Below are positions 1-6,371 of a stretch of DNA of 7,089 bases, piece after piece; positions within the stretch are counted from its first letter, which is position 1; each line of letters begins with the position of its first letter. The translations under genes and the position numbers were made by a program. The DNA is taken from assembly GCA_043778315.1 (NCBI GenBank), contig JAYWGJ010000165.1:1-7089 (forward strand). Reading direction: 5' to 3'. Source of the DNA: JBEEMU01 sp043778315 (lineage in GTDB: Bacteria > Bacteroidota > Bacteroidia > Chitinophagales > Saprospiraceae). A model generated the notes under the pieces. That model was not told the DNA's origin. It saw nothing but the letters and a program-made list of their open reading frames with translations, and did not search any database.

Positions 1-66
1 GAAGTAAATAGTTTTTTTTAAAACCATATCGCACGTTTATTACTTGTTGTCTGCACTATAATCGCA

Positions 67-243
67 TAGCGGCAGAGATAGCCAGGTGTCGGATAGCCAG
101 GTTTATGTATCCCGCCTTTGTAAGGCGGACGCAACAAAAAATCCATTGAAACCGCAAAAAACGGACTCGTTTTAGTTCCGCCTTACAAAGGCGGGATACG
201 GGTATCAGCTACCTTTTGGACAACTGACCACCTCTGCCCGCTA
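67..243. repeat. REPIN-like palindromic repeat element
   Basis: Two 23-base arms, 107-129 and 177-199, are exact reverse complements, separated by 47 bases. Each arm is also a hairpin by itself: CCGCCTT, loop TGT, AAGGCGG on the left, and the mirror image on the right. The pair can therefore form one long cruciform or two small hairpins, the architecture of a REP doublet (REPIN). An outer, imperfect inverted repeat flanks it: TAGCGGCAGAG at 67-77 pairs with CTCTGCCCGCTA at 232-243, with one extra base. An 11-base direct repeat, GATAGCCAGGT, occurs at 77-87 and 92-102. No protein gene is visible in 1-292. Whether copies exist elsewhere in the genome cannot be seen here; an isolated pair could instead be a MITE remnant or a structured terminator for birA, although no T-tract follows it in the birA direction. 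Confidence 0.75.
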
Positions 244-292
244 AGGATTCGCAAACGAGCTTGTCCAAATCAAAATTTTACAAATTACGAAA

Positions 293-1060
293 TCATAAAA
301 AGCGTATTTCTTTGATACTAAATAAATGTACGCCGTCGGGCAGCAATAGCTGCAACTGTCCTTGCTCACTCACGCCGACGATGCGCCCGTAGAGTAATTC
401 GCCCGTAGCGACGCGCTCAAAACAAGCGTCTTCGCCGTACCGATACAGGTTTTGTATATAATGTGCGCGCAGCGCGCCGACCGAACGGGTGCGCAAAGTA
501 AGATACCGCCGCTCGAGTTGCTCGCATAGCTTAGACAGCACTTCGTATTTGTCTATTTCGCGGTGTATCGCTTGTCGCAACGAAACCGCATTGGGCAAAC
601 CCTCAAAATGTAATTGATTGATATTCAAGCCAATACCAACTACCGAGTAACTCCAACCAGCACTATCGATGCCGTTCTCTATCAGCACACCCGCCACTTT
701 TTTATCGTTAATATAAATATCATTTGCCCATTTTATCGCGATGTTTTGCGCGGGCAAGTACTCGGCGAGCGTATCGCTGAGGGCTAAGGCAACGGCGCGA
801 CTGAGGTCGAACTGCTCGCCGACAGGCATAAAACGCGGGTACAAAATCAGACTAAATGTCAGATTGTCGTTCGGCATTGTTGCCCAATAGCTGCCATGTT
901 GTCCGCGACCTGCGGTCTGCGTCTCCGCCAAAATGACCGTTCCTTCGGGTGGCTTACTTTTTGCAATAAGTTGAAGAGCGTAGGTATTGGTAGAGCCGAG
1001 TTCGGCGAACGTATGCAACACTCTGCCTACAAAAAGCGTTTCTAAGTGTAGTATTTTCAT
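293..1060 (-). CDS. birA: Biotin--[acetyl-CoA-carboxylase] ligase, catalytic-only (class I) type
   Basis: This enzyme makes biotinyl-5'-AMP from biotin and ATP and attaches biotin to a lysine of carboxyl carrier proteins in the cytosol. The 255-residue protein starts directly with the catalytic domain, so it lacks the N-terminal DNA-binding domain of E. coli BirA and probably does not act as a biotin repressor. Visible motifs: STNTYA at 23-28, the biotinyl-AMP loop GRGQHG at 51-56, KWANDIY at 110-116 (usually KWPND), KVAGVLIEN at 121-129 with K121 matching the catalytic lysine region, and GIGLNIN at 142-148. Residues about 210-255 form the small SH3-like C-terminal domain. I chose ATG at 1060; a TTG at 1081 would add seven residues but lies in a candidate -7 promoter box. 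It is divergent from rsfS. The stop is TGA. Confidence 0.93.
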   Translation of the reverse strand: MKILHLETLFVGRVLHTFAELGSTNTYALQLIAKSKPPEGTVILAETQTAGRGQHGSYWATMPNDNLTFSLILYPRFMPVGEQFDLSRAVALALSDTLAEYLPAQNIAIKWANDIYINDKKVAGVLIENGIDSAGWSYSVVGIGLNINQLHFEGLPNAVSLRQAIHREIDKYEVLSKLCEQLERRYLTLRTRSVGALRAHYIQNLYRYGEDACFERVATGELLYGRIVGVSEQGQLQLLLPDGVHLFSIKEIRFL

Positions 1061-1078
1061 GCTTATTAATACAGGTAT

Positions 1079-1086
1079 CAAAATTA
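1079..1086 (-). promoter_or_regulatory. Candidate -7 box of the birA promoter
   Basis: Read on the minus strand this is TAATTTTG, an exact match to the Bacteroidetes -7 consensus TAnnTTTG. It would put the transcript start near 1072 and leave a leader of about 12 nucleotides before the ATG at 1060. No good -33 TTTG is seen about 19 bases further upstream, so the call is tentative. Confidence 0.4.
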
Positions 1087-1120
1087 TTTTCGCAAAGAAC
1101 GAATATTTTCACTAACTTTG
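1087..1120 (+). promoter_or_regulatory. Candidate promoter for rsfS
   Basis: TAACTTTG at 1113-1120 matches the Bacteroidetes -7 consensus TAnnTTTG. A T-rich stretch at 1087-1090 (TTTT) lies 22 bases upstream and could serve as a poor -33 element. Transcription would begin near 1126-1127, giving a leader of about 128 nucleotides before the rsfS ATG. It is back to back with the candidate birA promoter. Confidence 0.5.
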
Positions 1121-1254
1121 CCAATTATTTTTGATATATTAATCAGTTCTTTTTGACGGGCAGCCAAAAACATTTTCATCATGTTATATATAAGGTGTAA
1201 ATATCTGAATAAGATGACCATTTTATAGAACAAAAAAGCATATTTTACGACCTT

Positions 1255-1632
1255 ATGAAAGGACAAGCTATTACGCAAATTGGCACAGAAGCCCTCAATC
1301 ATTTAATTATTCATTGCTTACAAGAGAAAAAAGCGCAAAATATTTGCTTGCTCGACCTCCGTCACTTAGACGACGCGCCGACCGATTTTTTTATCATCTG
1401 CGAAGGTACATCTAATACGCAAGTGAAGGCTTTATCGGATTTTGTGCAGCACGAAATCAAGGAAAACGCAGCTATTAAGCCTGGTCACGTCGAGGGCGAG
1501 GGCAATTCGCTTTGGGTACTCGTCGATTATTTTGATGTAGTGGTGCATATTTTCTACCACGAAACCCGCGATTTCTACCAATTGGAAGACCTTTGGAGCG
1601 ACGCGATAGTGACCGAGTACGCGGAGGTGTAA
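1255..1632 (+). CDS. rsfS: Ribosomal silencing factor RsfS (Iojap/DUF143 family)
   Basis: RsfS binds ribosomal protein uL14 on the large subunit and blocks joining with the small subunit, which slows translation when nutrients are short. The 125-residue length fits the family. Conserved blocks are visible in order: DFFIICEGTS at 44-53, followed by QVKAL; VEGEGNSLW around 79-87; the hallmark WVLVDYFDVVVHIF at 87-100; and RDFYQLEDLWSDA at 105-117. The ATG at 1255 is the only start needed to keep the usual N-terminal helix; no Shine-Dalgarno sequence precedes it, as is normal in Bacteroidetes. It lies between divergent birA and ftsH on the same strand, 131 bases before ftsH. The function is assigned by family similarity. 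Confidence 0.95.
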   Translation: MKGQAITQIGTEALNHLIIHCLQEKKAQNICLLDLRHLDDAPTDFFIICEGTSNTQVKALSDFVQHEIKENAAIKPGHVEGEGNSLWVLVDYFDVVVHIFYHETRDFYQLEDLWSDAIVTEYAEV

Positions 1633-1723
1633 AGTTTATGTAAGATTTAACATTCGCTTAACGCAACAAATAGGCACTGCTATTCGTTTTAATGGTGTGC
1701 TTTTGATATGATAAAAGCAGTTC

Positions 1724-1738
1724 ATAGGCCTATTTTTG
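1724..1738 (+). promoter_or_regulatory. Candidate ftsH promoter -7 box with overlapping palindrome
   Basis: TATTTTTG at 1731-1738 fits the TAnnTTTG -7 consensus and would start a transcript about 19 bases before the ftsH ATG. A perfect 10-base palindrome, ATAGGCCTAT (1724-1733), overlaps its first three bases, which could be an operator. The nearest TTTG upstream, at 1702-1705, is 25 bases away, longer than usual, and lies in a small inverted repeat (GCTTTT 1699-1704 with AAAAGC 1713-1718). Confidence 0.4.
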
Positions 1739-1763
1739 ACACATTTTCATTTTAAAAGAATAA

Positions 1764-3731
1764 ATGAATTCGCAAGAACCACAAAACCCTAATAACGAAG
1801 AGCCGAAAGAAGAGCCGCGTCGCGACGACGACAGCAGTTCGGGCTTTCCGAAGTTTAATTACTATTGGATTTACGGCTTGTTGGCTATCTTTTTGATGGC
1901 TAATTTGTATGTGATGGGCGCGTCGCGTTCCAAGAACATACCCTGGGTTGTGCTTTCGAGCTATATTAAACACAAAGACGTACAAAAAGTTGATGTCATT
2001 AACGAAGAAGTAGCGGAGGTTTATATCAAAAAAGAAGCCTTAACACGCGACTCTGCTTACAAAAGCATCAAAAAAACAAACTTCAACTACGAAAATATCG
2101 GACCTCATTTTACTTATAATATAGGTAATGTGGAGGGTTTTGAGCGGCGATTGCGCGAGGCGCAAGACAGTTTGGCGCAAGCAGACCGACTTTCGCCCGA
2201 GTACAAAACGCGCCCGAATTGGATAGCACCGATTATGCAATGGGTGTTTCCGCTCTTGTTGCTCGCAGGCGTGTGGATGTTTATCATGCGCCGAATGGGC
2301 GGGGGCGCAGGTGGCGCAGGCTCGCAGTTATTCAATATTGGTCGCTCCCGCGCAACGCTTTTTGACAGCAAAGACTCGAAAGTAAACATCACGTTCCAGG
2401 ACGTGGCGGGTTTGGACGAGGCGAAAGTGGAAGTAATGGAAGTGGTGGATTTTCTGCGCAATCCTAAAAAATATACCGCTTTGGGCGGCAAAATACCAAA
2501 AGGCGTATTGCTCGTAGGTCCTCCAGGAACAGGCAAAACCTTATTAGCGAAAGCGGTAGCAGGCGAAGCAGGCGCGCCATTTTTCTCCATTTCGGGGTCA
2601 GATTTCGTGGAGATGTTCGTGGGTGTAGGCGCGTCGCGAGTGCGCGACTTGTTCAAACAAGCGCGTGACAAAGCTCCGTGCATCATTTTTATAGACGAAA
2701 TTGATGCTATCGGTCGCGCCCGTGGTCGCAATCAGATGAACAGCAACGACGAGCGCGAAAATACACTCAATCAGTTGTTAGTAGAAATGGACGGGTTTAG
2801 CACCGATAAAGGCGTTATCATTATGGCGGCGACAAACCGCGCCGACGTACTCGATGCCGCGCTGTTGCGTCCAGGTCGTTTTGACAGACAGATAGAAATA
2901 GACCGCCCCGACGTGGCAGGACGCGAGCAGATATTTCGCGTTCACCTCAAAACCATCAAAACCGTAGCCGACATCGACCCGCAAGTATTGGCGGAGATGA
3001 CCCCAGGTTTTGCAGGTGCAGAAATTGCTAATATTTGCAACGAAGCGGCTTTGGTTGCGGCGCGCCGTAATAAAAAAGAAGTCGATTTATCCGATTTCAA
3101 TTATGCCTTAGACCGCATCATTGGCGGCTTAGAAAAAATAAATAAAGTAATTTCACCAGAGGAGAAGCAAGTCATTGCGTATCACGAAGCAGGTCATGCT
3201 ATCTGCGGTTGGTTTTTGGAACACGCTTCGCCGTTGGTGAAAGTAACGATAGTGCCGCGTGGCTCGGCGACGCTCGGCTACGCGCAGTACCTCCCGAAAG
3301 ACGAATACATCACGCGCACCGAGCAGATGCTCGACCGTATGTGTATGACGCTCGGCGGACGCGCTGCCGAAAGTGTGATTTTTGACAAAATATCGACAGG
3401 CGCACTCAGCGACCTCGACCACGTCACGCGCATGGCGTATGCGATAGTCGCCGTTTATGGTATGAACGACAAAGTGGGCAACGTGTCTTTTTACGATATG
3501 CAAAACCAAAACACGTTCACTAAGCCGTATTCGGAGCAGACGAGCCAGATGATTGACCAAGAAGTACGCGGACTGATTGACATTCAGTATGAACGCGCAA
3601 AAGCCTTACTCCGCAATAAAAAACACGAACTCGAGCTTCTCGCGCAAGAGCTATTAGAGAAAGAGGTGTTGCATAAAGTGGATTTGGAGCGGTTGATTGG
3701 TGCGCGCCCTACAAGCGCGGAATATGTATAA
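1764..3731 (+). CDS. ftsH: ATP-dependent zinc metalloprotease FtsH
   Basis: FtsH is a hexameric inner-membrane protease that extracts and degrades misfolded membrane proteins and some regulators. The 655-residue protein is full length. In order: an acidic, polar N-terminus (1-30); membrane helix at about 31-52; a periplasmic domain at about 53-152; membrane helix at about 153-175; a glycine-rich linker (179-187); then the AAA+ domain with Walker A GPPGTGKT at 252-259, pore loop FVG at 285-287, Walker B IIFIDEID at 307-314, and a second region of homology with arginine fingers in RPGRFDR at 369-375. The protease domain has zinc site HEAGH at 474-478 with E475 catalytic, and the third ligand is probably D550 in STGALSD. 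All key residues are present. ATG at 1764 is the natural start, with no Shine-Dalgarno. It may have its own promoter and ends at a strong terminator. Confidence 0.98.
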   Translation: MNSQEPQNPNNEEPKEEPRRDDDSSSGFPKFNYYWIYGLLAIFLMANLYVMGASRSKNIPWVVLSSYIKHKDVQKVDVINEEVAEVYIKKEALTRDSAYKSIKKTNFNYENIGPHFTYNIGNVEGFERRLREAQDSLAQADRLSPEYKTRPNWIAPIMQWVFPLLLLAGVWMFIMRRMGGGAGGAGSQLFNIGRSRATLFDSKDSKVNITFQDVAGLDEAKVEVMEVVDFLRNPKKYTALGGKIPKGVLLVGPPGTGKTLLAKAVAGEAGAPFFSISGSDFVEMFVGVGASRVRDLFKQARDKAPCIIFIDEIDAIGRARGRNQMNSNDERENTLNQLLVEMDGFSTDKGVIIMAATNRADVLDAALLRPGRFDRQIEIDRPDVAGREQIFRVHLKTIKTVADIDPQVLAEMTPGFAGAEIANICNEAALVAARRNKKEVDLSDFNYALDRIIGGLEKINKVISPEEKQVIAYHEAGHAICGWFLEHASPLVKVTIVPRGSATLGYAQYLPKDEYITRTEQMLDRMCMTLGGRAAESVIFDKISTGALSDLDHVTRMAYAIVAVYGMNDKVGNVSFYDMQNQNTFTKPYSEQTSQMIDQEVRGLIDIQYERAKALLRNKKHELELLAQELLEKEVLHKVDLERLIGARPTSAEYV

Positions 3732-3751
3732 AAACAAGCAGATTTTAATAC

Positions 3752-3789
3752 AAAAAGAGCAGCTTACGCTAGTAAGTTGCTCTTTTTTT
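3752..3789 (+). terminator. Rho-independent terminator after ftsH
   Basis: A 16-base stem, 3752-3767 with 3772-3787, closes a four-base loop GCTA. The only imperfection is one G-U pair. The plus strand ends in a run of seven Ts (3783-3789). Because the left arm begins with AAAAA it could in principle work on both strands, but the only gene reading into it is ftsH. Confidence 0.92.
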
Positions 3790-3816
3790 CTGTTAATAAT
3801 TTAAAAACACACAGTC

Positions 3817-4683
3817 ATTTTTCTCCGTCTTATCCGCCTCCCAAATCTACTTATTGTAGTGGCTACGCAATGGTTGTTGCGGAGCTTTTCGGCGTGTGCG
3901 ATAGACGCATTTAGTTTTTGGTTGTTGGTAGCAATGACCGTCGTGTCGGCGGCAGGCGGCTACATCATCAACGATATTATTGACGAAGCCATTGACCGCA
4001 TCAATAAACCCGATAAGCAATTCGTAGGCGTTTCCTTTAGCCGAAAGGCAGCTTATTATTACTATTTTGGCGGATTAGTGCTTGGTTTTTTGGCGGCGAC
4101 GTGGCTCGCTCTGCGCACTGATTATGGCTATTGGCTCGCGTTTTATTGCGCCGCTAACGCGCTGCTGTACGCCTACTCGCGGTGGCTCAAGCGGCTGCCC
4201 GTAGTGGGCAACGTGACGGTAGCGGTGTTCACGGCTTGTGTGGCGTGGGGCTGTTTTTTGCCGTTGCCTGCGGCTAATCCGCGTTTTTATGCGCAATATT
4301 TCCCCGTTGCGGTGTTTTATACAGCGTTCGCGTTTGCCACTAATCTATGGCGCGAAATAGTGAAAGACCTCGAGGATATGGACGGCGACCGCGTAGGGGG
4401 CTGCCGCACACTGCCTATCGTTGCAGGCGTAGCCGCCGCTAAAAACGCGACGCAAATAGTAGCATTAGCTACGTTTTTGGGCGTAGGTTATTTTGGGTTT
4501 TGGTTGCTGTCGCAACACCACATTCTCGCCCTTGTATTCACACTGTCGGGCATCGTACTGCCGATTTGCGGTATCGCGTTTTTGTTGCATTACGCCAATA
4601 ATAAAACGGATTTTGCTTGGATTAGCCGCCTACTTAAACTGCTGATGGCGAGCGGATTGGTGGTTTTGTTCTTATTACTATAA
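3817..4683 (+). CDS. UbiA-family prenyltransferase (start codon uncertain, probably ATT)
   Basis: This is an inner-membrane enzyme that transfers an isoprenoid chain to an acceptor; similar Bacteroidetes proteins are usually labelled geranylgeranylglycerol-phosphate geranylgeranyltransferase, but the substrate is unproven. Numbered from GTG 3859 (274 residues), the first Asp-rich motif is NDIIDEAID at 38-46, followed by NKPDK, and the second is DLEDMDGD at 170-177. Several hydrophobic helices follow, the last at about 257-274. GTG 3859 is the first ordinary start, but the same frame upstream, back to 3820, encodes FLRLIRLPNLLIVV, the conserved start of the first membrane helix. The stop at 3802 leaves no ATG, GTG or TTG there, so I place the start at ATT 3817 (288 residues). 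No clear promoter is seen. An unrecorded mutation or sequence error is possible. Confidence 0.85.
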   Translation: MFLRLIRLPNLLIVVATQWLLRSFSACAIDAFSFWLLVAMTVVSAAGGYIINDIIDEAIDRINKPDKQFVGVSFSRKAAYYYYFGGLVLGFLAATWLALRTDYGYWLAFYCAANALLYAYSRWLKRLPVVGNVTVAVFTACVAWGCFLPLPAANPRFYAQYFPVAVFYTAFAFATNLWREIVKDLEDMDGDRVGGCRTLPIVAGVAAAKNATQIVALATFLGVGYFGFWLLSQHHILALVFTLSGIVLPICGIAFLLHYANNKTDFAWISRLLKLLMASGLVVLFLLL

Positions 4684-4767
4684 TTATAATTGTAATTTTT
4701 CCGCTTAATGCAACGCGCTACACCGCAAAATCGTCTTGAAAGTACATCACTTAAACCTATATAGAGT

Positions 4768-5127
4768 ATGTACGACGATATACGACAAAAGTTTTTAACA
4801 ATAGTTGCGCTCATGGCGTTGGTGGCATCGGTGATGTCGTTAATGTCGTTTGAGGTACGACAAGAGTGCGTTCAAATCATCGAGCGCGTGGCGGGCAAGC
4901 CCGAAACCTTAGTCACATTTAAGCTCTATAATAACACGACCGAAACGATTACGCTGCTCACCAAAACGGGCGGAACGTATCGGTTAGAACCGAACGGCGC
5001 GTTGCAAATCATCAAAACCGAAGGTACACATTTTTATCTTTGCAACGATTGCAACGAACACCAATTTTTGTTTATCACAGCACTCAATATGTCGGGCAAA
5101 ACGTTTAATGTATCGGATATATTGTAA
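4768..5127 (+). CDS. Hypothetical membrane-anchored protein, 119 residues
   Basis: I do not recognise the family. A single hydrophobic segment at about 9-27 with no obvious signal peptidase site and no lipobox suggests an N-terminal membrane anchor with the remaining 90 residues probably outside the cytoplasm. That part looks beta-rich (alternating polar and hydrophobic residues, ETLVTFKLYNNTTETITLL at 46-64) and ends in a region with CNDC at 92-95; a third cysteine is C34. The CxxC pair could form a disulfide or bind metal, but nothing shows which. Start at ATG 4768. It lies 84 bases after the UbiA gene on the same strand without an obvious terminator between, so co-transcription is plausible. 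Codon choice resembles the neighbours. It converges on the lipoprotein gene. Confidence 0.72.
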   Translation: MYDDIRQKFLTIVALMALVASVMSLMSFEVRQECVQIIERVAGKPETLVTFKLYNNTTETITLLTKTGGTYRLEPNGALQIIKTEGTHFYLCNDCNEHQFLFITALNMSGKTFNVSDIL

Positions 5128-5156
5128 ATATATAAATATTTATAATAGCTGAAATG

Positions 5157-5258
5157 AATTGATTTATATTCTTTATCTACACTCAAAAAATAGTGTAAAA
5201 GCTACGCAAATGCTGCGTTTTAACTATTTTTTATCGTTCCCGATAATATAAATCAATT
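5157..5258. terminator. Nested palindromes, probable bidirectional terminator
   Basis: Two genes converge on this gap. The inner hairpin pairs AAAAAATAGT (5185-5194) with ACTATTTTTT (5223-5232), and further pairs TAAAA with TTTTA and CGCA with TGCG inside. It ends in a T-run on either strand, as expected for a terminator working both ways. An outer exact 14-base inverted repeat, AATTGATTTATATT (5157-5170) with its complement at 5245-5258, encloses it. The outer repeat is not needed for termination. Confidence 0.7.
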
Positions 5259-5269
5259 TAAAACATATA

Positions 5270-6235
5270 TTAATCATTAAATTGCACTATTTTACCTTCA
5301 TTTCCTACTACAAAACCCTTTCCGCGCTGGATAAAAACGGCATTCCACTGCGTTTTAGGTAGTTTTTGTAGCTTGCGCCAAGTTTTGCCGCTATCGCTTG
5401 TTTTCCACAGTAAGCCGTTGTCGCCGCAGGCGTAGCCGTTCGTTTCGGTACTAAAAAACACGCCTCTAAAATACGCCGCGTTGCCTATTTGATTCGGTTC
5501 GCGGAGCCTGCGCCAAGTGTCGCCGCCGTCGTCGGTGCGCCATATTCCACCCGAAGTACCCACCGTATAACCGACGCTACGCGATGGAAAATGTACGGCA
5601 GTAAGGAAATCGCCTGTCACATTTTTGGGCTGCCAGGTGCGCCCTCCGTCCTTCGATTTACCCAAAAAACCGTATCCCACCGCCACAGCGTCGGTCGGCG
5701 AAAGCATCGCTACCGCGCTCAATTCGTGGTTTATCGTATCAAAAGTATTGTAATTATCATAATTGCGGCTTGTGCTGCTCATGCCCCAGCCGTAGGCTTT
5801 GCCGCCTACCGCCACGGCGTGGTCGCGGTCGTAGTGCGCGATGCCGCGATACCGTTCCCATTGCGCCTGCTGAAATTGCCAGCTTGCGCCTCGGTCGTCC
5901 GTCATATAAAACTTTCCTGCCTGCCCAACCGCTACGCCTTCGCGCCGATTAGCGAAACTAATCGCGTTTATCTCCGAACCCGTTTCTTGTACTTTCTGCC
6001 AGTTCGCGCCGCCGTCGATAGTGCGGAGTATCAGCCCGTAGCTCCATTGCGCGCCGCCGACGATAAAACCCGTGTCGGGCGTGACCATTTTCACGTCGTG
6101 CAGGTCGTAGGTTGTGCCGCTCGGTACTTCGCGCCAGTCGGTGCTAAACGGTTGCGGCGTACAGCCGACGATTAGGATATTTATTGCGACAAGCAAAAAA
6201 ATAGCGGATAGGAATAACGGGTCGTGTTTTTTCAT
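5270..6235 (-). CDS. Lipoprotein with YCF48/BNR-type beta-propeller repeats
   Basis: The 321-residue product is probably a periplasm-facing lipoprotein with a beta-propeller fold; the partner or ligand is unknown. A hydrophobic N-terminal helix ends in a lipobox, IVGC, with C25 as the lipidated residue. Five Asp-box (BNR) motifs of the form S/T-x-D-x-G-x-x-W occur at 72-79, 112-119, 194-201, 234-241 and 279-286, spaced as propeller blades, and repeated GVAVG/GYTVG-like strands separate them. This resembles YCF48/HCF136-like proteins, which are photosystem II assembly factors in plants and cyanobacteria; that role does not carry over here. The residues after C25 (TPQPF) lack the acidic run of Bacteroidetes surface-export signals, and no type IX secretion tail is seen. 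ATG 6235 is preferred: an upstream ATG at 6265 overlaps a promoter box. Confidence 0.9.
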   Translation of the reverse strand: MKKHDPLFLSAIFLLVAINILIVGCTPQPFSTDWREVPSGTTYDLHDVKMVTPDTGFIVGGAQWSYGLILRTIDGGANWQKVQETGSEINAISFANRREGVAVGQAGKFYMTDDRGASWQFQQAQWERYRGIAHYDRDHAVAVGGKAYGWGMSSTSRNYDNYNTFDTINHELSAVAMLSPTDAVAVGYGFLGKSKDGGRTWQPKNVTGDFLTAVHFPSRSVGYTVGTSGGIWRTDDGGDTWRRLREPNQIGNAAYFRGVFFSTETNGYACGDNGLLWKTSDSGKTWRKLQKLPKTQWNAVFIQRGKGFVVGNEGKIVQFND

Positions 6236-6264
6236 TTTTTGGATATAAATGTAATATTTCAACA

Positions 6265-6295
6265 CAAAGATACAATTTACATTCTAAATAAAAAA
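6265..6295 (-). promoter_or_regulatory. Promoter of the propeller lipoprotein gene
   Basis: On the minus strand TATCTTTG (6265-6272) is an exact TAnnTTTG -7 box. Nineteen bases further upstream is a T-run (6292-6295), a relaxed match to the -33 TTTG. Transcription would begin near 6258, leaving about 22 nucleotides before the ATG at 6235. This is the best promoter match in the window and argues against a start at 6265. Confidence 0.65.
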
Positions 6296-6325
6296 AGCGG
6301 CTGCCCGAGTTGGGCGCAGACCCGC
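6290..6325 (-). terminator. Rho-independent terminator of the DUF1232 gene
   Basis: Read leftward, GCGG (6322-6325) pairs with CCGC (6297-6300), and an inner GCCC pairs with GGGC around a short loop, with small bulges between. A run of seven Ts follows (6290-6296). It lies about 170 bases beyond the stop of the DUF1232 gene and shares its T-run with the -33 region of the next promoter. Confidence 0.65.
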
Positions 6326-6371
6326 ATCAAACAACCGCATTGTCTAACCAATAAGTACCTGACAGCATATA

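Noticed and set aside
30..41. 12-base word CGCACGTTTATT shared with 6416-6427
   Set aside because: The similarity does not extend on either side, so it is probably coincidence.
1084..1302. 72-codon minus-strand open frame between birA and rsfS
   Set aside because: It overlaps the start of rsfS and covers both candidate promoters; the sequence is low-complexity and matches no family I know. A shorter version from 1182 cannot be excluded but has no support.
2114..2731. Long minus-strand open frame inside ftsH
   Set aside because: It is a shadow of the strongly conserved FtsH AAA+ coding region; its translation is Pro/Ser/Arg-rich with no domain.
5489..6175. 228-codon plus-strand open frame
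   Set aside because: It is antisense to the propeller lipoprotein gene, whose repeats and lipobox establish the minus strand as coding.
6292..6340. Possible tRNA at the GC-rich patch
   Set aside because: No acceptor stem, anticodon arm or T-loop pattern can be drawn; it is better explained as a terminator hairpin.
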